The position numbers and the translations under genes are program-made. DNA of 64,000 nucleotides from Proteles cristata cristata (lineage: Eukaryota; Chordata; Mammalia; Carnivora; Hyaenidae), in NCBI GenBank assembly GCA_017311185.1, contig JAESUZ010003395.1, positions 2,005,792-2,069,791 on the forward strand, written 5' to 3'. The notes beneath the pieces were generated by a model, which was given only the letters and a program-made list of their open reading frames with translations, was not told where the DNA came from and searched no databases. How positions within the stretch are numbered: the stretch's first letter is position 1; the number at the start of each line of letters is the position of its first letter. Positions 58,979 to 64,000 of this stretch are shown here, in pieces.

Positions 58979-59118
58979 AAGAAATGCATTAATGATGCCA
59001 TAGGAAAATAATTTTATTAGAACAAAAGACAACTCTCCCTCTCAAAAATAAACATTATTTTTATTTAAAAATGCATTAATGATCCAATAGGAAAATGATC
59101 TTACTAGAAAAAAACAAA
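58941..59118 (+). repeat. Tandem duplication of SINE tail plus flank
   Basis: Unit 1 (about 58946-59033) is CTCTCCCTCTCAAAAATAAA, the tail, AAATGCATTAATGATGCCAT and onward. Unit 2 (about 59034-59118) repeats CTCTCCCTCTCAAAAATAAA and then AAATGCATTAATGATCCAAT and onward. The two flank copies differ by a few bases. Confidence 0.9.
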
Positions 59119-59489
59119 TGTAACCAAAATCAAGATTTTCTCACTGACATTATGTTTTGTAAGTATACATTTATAATCATATATAACTATTCTTAATAAT
59201 CCTTCAGAGTAAAATCATTAATTTAAATTTGAAAATTGCTTATCCAAAAACAGTACTGAGTTTCTATTGAAATATTTGTTTTAATAACTGAATTTACAAA
59301 ACCATAATGTTTCTTAGGAAGGTATTATAGCAGAAGAGAGTACATATGGCTTTAACACAAATAAGAATATTTATCTGAAACTGACAGCAAACATAATCCT
59401 TGTGAGTAAATACCAAGTAAGATCATCAAAAAAGTTAGTTAAAAAACAAAGTCTTGACCACTGCTGCTATTATTAGGTATGCATTTGGG
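59119..59489. other. Unassigned AT-rich DNA
   Basis: No repeat or gene recognised. Confidence 0.35.
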
Positions 59490-59683
59490 TTTTTTTTTTT
59501 TTTTAAGTTTATTTATTTATTTTGAGAGAGATAGCAAGAGAGAGCAGAGACAGAATCCCATGCAGGATCCATACTGACAGCGAGGAGCCCAACATGGGGC
59601 TCGAACTCAAGAACCGTGAGATCATGACCTGAGCTGAGGTCAAGAGCTGGATGCTTACCCAAGTGAGCCACCCAGATGCTCCT
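59490..59683 (-). mobile_element. Second-subfamily feliform SINE
   Basis: T17 tail side, TTTATTTATTTTGAGAGAG, 'CATACTGACAGCGAGGAGCCC', AAGAGCTGGATGCTTACCCA and GAGCCACCCAGATGCTCC. The CAAGAGCTGGATGCTTA head differs from the main group. Confidence 0.9.
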
Positions 59684-60469
59684 ATTATATATGTATTTCT
59701 GAACATTACAGGCAATGCAAAAGGATTAGAAACAGGAATTAAAGGTGTAATCAAAGCGAGAACACAAAACTATGTTTCTGTTATTCAGAGATGTCATCTT
59801 CATGACAAAGAAAAGCCAATAAAAGCAAACACAAGTTTATTATATAAGAAAACGTCAAGATAAAAGACACTCATAGGAAGATCCCTTCTCTCCTCATAAT
59901 ACCAATAACCATAAGGTTTTTTTCCACAAAGACAAATACGCATGTATGTATATATGTATGTGTATATATACTTGTATGTGTATCCAGAAGTAATACTTAA
60001 AATTGTTTTCCCCACAGTTTTTAGACCCTTACTTCATTTCATTACAGCACCTAGTATATTATAGATTATAAAAAAAACAACCTCTACCCCTTTGGCAGAG
60101 TAAAAGAATGGTAAGAGCAGGGTTTTCACTGCTGTTTGTAATGGCTGCCATACAATGAGCATCCAATAAATAATCATGATGGTAGCTGTTATAGGAGAGA
60201 GATGACCTGACAGATGAAAAGAGACTTGTTCATCATCATCCTATTTCAAGAAGAATTCATTTGAGTCCCAATGGATATGCAGTTTTGTAAACTAATAAAA
60301 ATATTTTCATGTCACAATTAGAAAAAGAAATAGGAAATGATCACCAAGAATATTCTGGAAAAGAAATTCTTTCCTGACCTCGAAGATTTTAAGGTAACAC
60401 TTGCATTTGTGCAAAAATTAGCAAATGCATCAAAGGAACCTAAAAAACAGCCCCAAAACTGATCCTAGT
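59684..60469. other. Unassigned DNA with an (ATGT)n patch
   Basis: A degenerate GTATGTATATATGTATGTGT repeat at 59940-59985. The rest shows no clear family. 60040-60180 loosely recalls L2. Confidence 0.35.
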
Positions 60470-61100
60470 TAAAAGAAGAATTTGACTAATGGAAAGGGAA
60501 ACATCACAGAATAATAAGTGAAAAATCAGTCATTCAATAAATGGGATTTAAAAAATAGATATTAGTGAAAATACATACTGTATATTAAAATAAATCCCAG
60601 GTAGAATGAAAAATTAAAAATACTGATTACCACATAAGAAGAAAAGCTCAAAGAGCACAGTATTTAAGTATTTGTGGAGTAGGGGAGTGTTTTCCACATT
60701 AAAAAAGGCAGAAACATTGTATCAAAACTGCATAAGTATTAAGTAACAAAGAGTAAGCTGGTAGAAATTTATTTTCATCAAATATTAAGGAAGAGTTACT
60801 ACCCCCAATATGAAAAAAGCTCTTGTAAATTAATAAAATAAGCATTATAACTTCAATAGACATATGAACCAATAACAGAAGCAAATTATTTGCACACATA
60901 AAAGAAATTCAAATATCCAATAAATACATGAAAAATTGCTCTGCAATGACAAACTAACTTTAATTTACCAAGGAACAAATGATCTTTAGAATTGTTAATA
61001 CTCAGTGATGATGAGGGTGTGTGTGGGAAGTGGGTAGTAGTGTTCTTGTAAATGTTTTGCAACCGGCTTTCTGGATAAAGTTCTCAGATAAATATTGGTT
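60470..61100 (+). mobile_element. Old L1M relic, ORF2 C-terminal part
   Basis: 'GTCATTCAATAAATGGGATTT', 'ATAAATCCCAGGTAGAATGAAAAAT', 'AAAAGCTCTTGTAAATTAATAAAATAAGC', 'GATGATGAGGGTGTGTGTGGG' and 'TTTTGCAACCGGCTTTCTGGA' follow old L1 ORF2. Broken frames. Confidence 0.65.
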
Positions 61101-61189
61101 GATATTTAAATTTAATATTAATGACTAAGGCATAATAATTAAAGTAAAAAAATGAAAAATGACAAAAGTCAAAATACCACTTACTCTTC

Positions 61190-61390
61190 TTTTTTAAATG
61201 TTTACTTATTTTTGAGAGAGACAGAGAGAGACAAAGAGAGAGAGCGCACGAGTCCACAAGAAGGGGAGGGGCAGAGAGAGAGGGAGACACAGAATTCGAA
61301 GCAGCCTCCAGGCTCTGAAACTATGATCTGTGAGATCATGACCTGAGCCAAAGTCAGGCATTTAAACCAAATGAGGCACCCAGGCACCCC
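61190..61390 (-). mobile_element. SINEC_Fc-type SINE with internal deletion
   Basis: Reverse-strand copy. Target-site duplication AAAATACCACTTACTCTTC / AAAATGCCACTTACTCTTC at 61171-61189 and 61391-61409. About 30 bases between GCTCTGA and TGTGAGATCATGACC are missing, removing the box-B region. Confidence 0.95.
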
Positions 61391-61548
61391 AAAATGCCAC
61401 TTACTCTTCAGTAAAATAAGTAACTTCTTTGCTACATAGTATAATTGATTTATTGAATAACAGAATAATTATTTTCTCAATGTTGAGCACTATTCAAAAT
61501 ATAAACACTACAGACATGACATATTTTGAAAGTAAATTTGCATTATCA

Positions 61549-61769
61549 TGGGGCACCTGGGTGGCTCAGTTGAGTGTCCGACTTCGGCTCAGGTCATGAT
61601 CTCACAGTTTGTGAGTTCTAGCCCCGTGTTGGGCTCTGTGCTGACAGCTCAGAGTCTGGAGCCTCCTTCCTATTCTGTGTCTGCCCCTCTCCTCTCTCTG
61701 CCCCTCCCATGCTCATGCTCTGTCTCTCTCTGTCTCTCAATAATGAAAACGTTAAATTTTTTTTTAAAA
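61549..61769 (+). mobile_element. SINEC_Fc-type SINE, full length
   Basis: Forward copy GGGGCACCTGGGTGGCTCAG with a small deletion after the A-box side (TTGAGTGTCCGACTTCGG) and GACAGCTCAGAGTCTGGAGC. Target-site duplication AGTAAATTTGCATTATCA / AGTAAACTTGCATTATCA at 61531-61548 and 61770-61787. Confidence 0.96.
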
Positions 61770-61974
61770 AGTAAACTTGCATTATCAATATTTTCTGTAT
61801 TGCTTCATTAAGTCTTGAAAAGCAATGAAACAGTAATTCGGGTCCTGTTCTGCAACATCTGTTCATAATGGGGAAATAATCCCGCCAGCCTGATGTCAAT
61901 CTTTGAATGTGGAGTTGCTGAGAGATACACAGTGGCACATCAAAATATAGTATTTCCACCAAGTAGGTATAATA

Positions 61975-62232
61975 TATACAAATATTAGAAAGTGATGAGT
62001 TTTATCATATTATGGGAAAAACTATAAATTTGAGAAAACTCTGTACTGTTTGATCTGAATTTTGCAAAATCTGTTGTGTGTACCCAGTGCTTGTGCTTGT
62101 TTATATGTATTTTCAGGGATGTGTAAATGTTTGTATTTGTTTTATCTGGGGGCGTAGGATGAACTGTATTATGTTATTTCCATTTTTCTATTATTTTCCA
62201 AATTTTCTGCAATTGGCACATATTTTTTTCTT
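61975..62232 (+). mobile_element. L1ME/HAL1-like 3' end
   Basis: 'GTTATTTCCATTTTTCTATT', 'ATTTTCCAAATTTTCTGCAATTGGCAC' match the 3' end of old L1ME or HAL1 elements. Its tail is interrupted by the L1 fragment that follows. Confidence 0.5.
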
Positions 62233-62236
62233 TCTT

Positions 62237-63063
62237 TACTTAAGTGCAATAATGAAGTGGCAGAAAGAGAAATTAATAGAATAATCTAATTTACAGTTGC
62301 ATCAAAAATAATAAAATACCTAGGAATAAGCTTAACCAAGGAGGTAAAAGACCTGTACTTTGAAAAGTATAAAACACAGATGAAAGAAACTTAAAATTGC
62401 ACAAACAACGAAAAGATATTCCATACTCATGGGTTGGATGAACCAATATTACTAAATTACCCTTACTAACCAAAGCAATCTACAGTTTTAATGCAATTCC
62501 TATCAAAATACCAACAGTATTTTTCACAGAACTAGAACAAATATTCTTAAACTCAGTATGGAACCACAAAAGACCTCCAATAGCCAAAATAATCTTGAGA
62601 AAGAAGAAGAAAGCTGAAGTCTCACAATCCCTATTTCAAAATATTCTACACAGACACAGCCATATTTTGTTTTGTAGTCAAAACAGTATGGTCCTGGCAC
62701 AAAAGCAGACACATAGATCAATGTAACAGCATAGAGAGCCCAGAAATAAACCCATGCTTACCTGGTCAATTAATCAGTGACAAAGGAGTCAAGAATATAC
62801 AATGTGGAAAAAGACCGTCAAATGGTACTGGAAACACTGGGCAGCTACATGAAATTGTACCACTTTCTTATACCACACACAAAAATAAACTCAAAGTGGA
62901 GTCAAGACCTAAACGTGAAATATGAAGTCACAGAACTCGTAGGAGAAAACACAGGCAGTGATTTCTTTGACACTGGCCATAGAAACATTTTTCTAGATAC
63001 ATCTCCTCAGGCTAGGGAAACAAAAGCAAAAATTAACTATTGGGACTGTACTACAGTTAGCAC
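62237..63063 (+). mobile_element. Carnivore-type L1 ORF2 internal fragment
   Basis: From 'AAATACCTAGGAATAAGCTTAACC' through 'GCAATTCCTATCAAAATACC', 'GTATGGAACCACAAAAGACC' and 'GTGGAGTCAAGACCTAAACG' to 'AACTATTGGGACTGTACTAC'. It ends abruptly inside ORF2 with no A tail. TTGGCACATATTTTT (62213) and TTAGCACATACTTTT (63057) look like imperfect flanking repeats. A plus-strand frame at 62777-63250 is L1 run into the next SINE. Confidence 0.85.
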
Positions 63064-63086
63064 ATACTTTTCAATCATATACTTTT

Positions 63087-63305
63087 ACAAGAGAGAGAGA
63101 GCGCAAAAGCAAGAGAGAGAGAGAGAGAGATGGAGCACACTAGAGACCATGAGTGAGGGAGAAGGGCAGAGGGAGAAAGAGAGACTTTCAAGTAGGCTCC
63201 TGTGCACGGAGCCCGACGTAAGGCTTGATAGCATAACTCTGGGATCATGACCTAAGGCAAAGTCAAGAACCAGTCTGTCAACCAACTGAGGCACCCAGGA
63301 AACCC
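63087..63305 (-). mobile_element. Diverged carnivore SINE, older type
   Basis: Long (GA)n, 'AGTAGGCTCCTGTGCACGGAGCCCGACG', 'CTGGGATCATGACCTAAGGC', CAACTGAGGCACCCAGGAAA. The body is closer to the general carnivore SINE than to the felid core. A 16-bp perfect target-site duplication TCAATCATATACTTTT lies at 63071-63086 and 63306-63321. Confidence 0.93.
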
Positions 63306-63521
63306 TCAATCATATACTTTTTTGTAGTTCTTCCAATGGAAGCAAAAAATGAATTTGTTCCTGTTAGAAAATATTGTGCTTCATGTCTTCTAGGATTTAG
63401 GAAAGAGGGGAAAAGGAATGTACGAAAAAAGTAGGATGTTTTTGGAAAGATTAAGTCCTCTGGAATTTGTACACTGTAGCTTAATTTCTCACACCCTAAA
63501 CAGATTACAAATTCAATTTTA

Positions 63522-63750
63522 TTTTTTTTTTATTTTTTTTTTTAAATATTTTATTTATTTCTAGCAGAGAGAGAGAGACAGCGTGAGCAGGGGAGGGTCA
63601 GAGAGAGAGGGAGTCACAGACTGAAACAGGCTCCAGGCTCTGAGCTGGCAGTCAGCACAGAGCCCGACGCGGGGCTCGAACCCACGAACCGCGAGATCAT
63701 GACCTAAGCGAAAGTCAGACGCTTAACCGACTAAGCCACCCAGGCGCCCC
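63522..63750 (-). mobile_element. Young-subgroup SINEC_Fc-type SINE, full length
   Basis: Reverse-strand copy with a mixed T-rich tail, TTTCTAGCAGAGAGAGAG, GGCAGTCAGCACAGAGCCC, the intact CpG head GAACCCACGAACCGCGAG and GCCACCCAGGCGCCCC. Target-site duplication CAAATTCAATTTTA at 63508-63521 and 63753-63766. Confidence 0.97.
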
Positions 63751-63766
63751 TCCAAATTCAATTTTA

Positions 63767-64000
63767 ATAGCATTCAATGTCCAGCATAGGCTTTAAATTC
63801 TTTTAAGCCGTGTTCTTAGGTCCTCTACCAAATCAGAATGTTCTCGAACTGCCAAATTGAGGTTCTTTCTCCATTAAACTCAACACTTGCTAACACATCA
63901 TCATCCCCAGAATGAGGCAATGTGTATTTAAAATCTGTATTTCTACATACATTTTCCACATGCTGATTGTAGAGAACGTGGTAAGCTCCATTTTGATTCA
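63767..64000. other. Unassigned DNA at the window edge
   Basis: No repeat or gene recognised in the last 234 bases. Confidence 0.35.

Noticed and set aside
62777..63250. 157-codon plus-strand open frame
   Set aside because: L1 ORF2 sequence fused by read-through into an antisense SINE. A composite artefact.
19388..63750. Regularly repeated elements as a CRISPR-like array
   Set aside because: The repeats are dispersed SINEs in both orientations with target-site duplications in a mammalian genome. Spacing is irregular and no array exists.

Overview
The window is non-coding nuclear DNA from a feliform carnivore, most likely a cat-family species. The diagnosis rests on about twenty copies of the tRNA-Lys-derived carnivore SINE. 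They have the felid form: a head like GGGGCGCCTGGGTGGCTCAG, a core like GGTCATGATCTCGCGGTT, a CT-rich region and an AATAAATAAA tail. These sit in a mammalian background of L1, L2, MIR, hAT and MaLR relics. I found no exon, RNA gene, CRISPR array or prokaryotic feature that I can support. Every longer open frame is decayed L1 ORF2, a microsatellite read as codons, or an unremarkable frame with no recognised protein. Family names come from remembered consensus patterns, not a database search, so subfamily names are approximate.

Layout. 1-3.5 kb is mostly unassigned, with an L2 3' end and a truncated SINE. 3.5-8.6 kb is old L1 in both orientations with two full SINEs. 8.6-14 kb is mostly unique DNA with a MIR and one old unassigned repeat. 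14.2-20.4 kb is HAL1-like and L1 sequence with two SINEs. 20.5-24 kb holds SINEs, a 28-bp higher-order AT repeat and unassigned DNA. 24.1-30.3 kb is the best-resolved structure: an older plus-strand L1 split by a younger minus-strand L1 that inserted with a 5' inversion, and that L1 was then hit by a SINE. 30.3-34.2 kb has an old repeat, an L1 3' end, three SINEs and a MIR.

34-46 kb is the most single-copy part. It has no recognisable SINEC copy and contains a candidate conserved regulatory block near 42.95-43.25 kb. 46.3-48.7 kb is a carnivore L1 carrying a recent 3' L1 fragment with a 15-A tail, followed by a SINE. 48.7-58 kb is unique DNA, a MaLR LTR, HAL1-like and L1ME-like relics and an AT palindrome. 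58-64 kb is again SINE-rich, with L1 fragments and a local tandem duplication involving a SINE tail.

Nothing here works as a gene system. The interest lies in transposition history: nested insertions, target-site duplications, a SINE subfamily series and L1 inversion. A few sequence blocks also look like possible regulatory DNA. I saw no evidence of an undescribed biological system.
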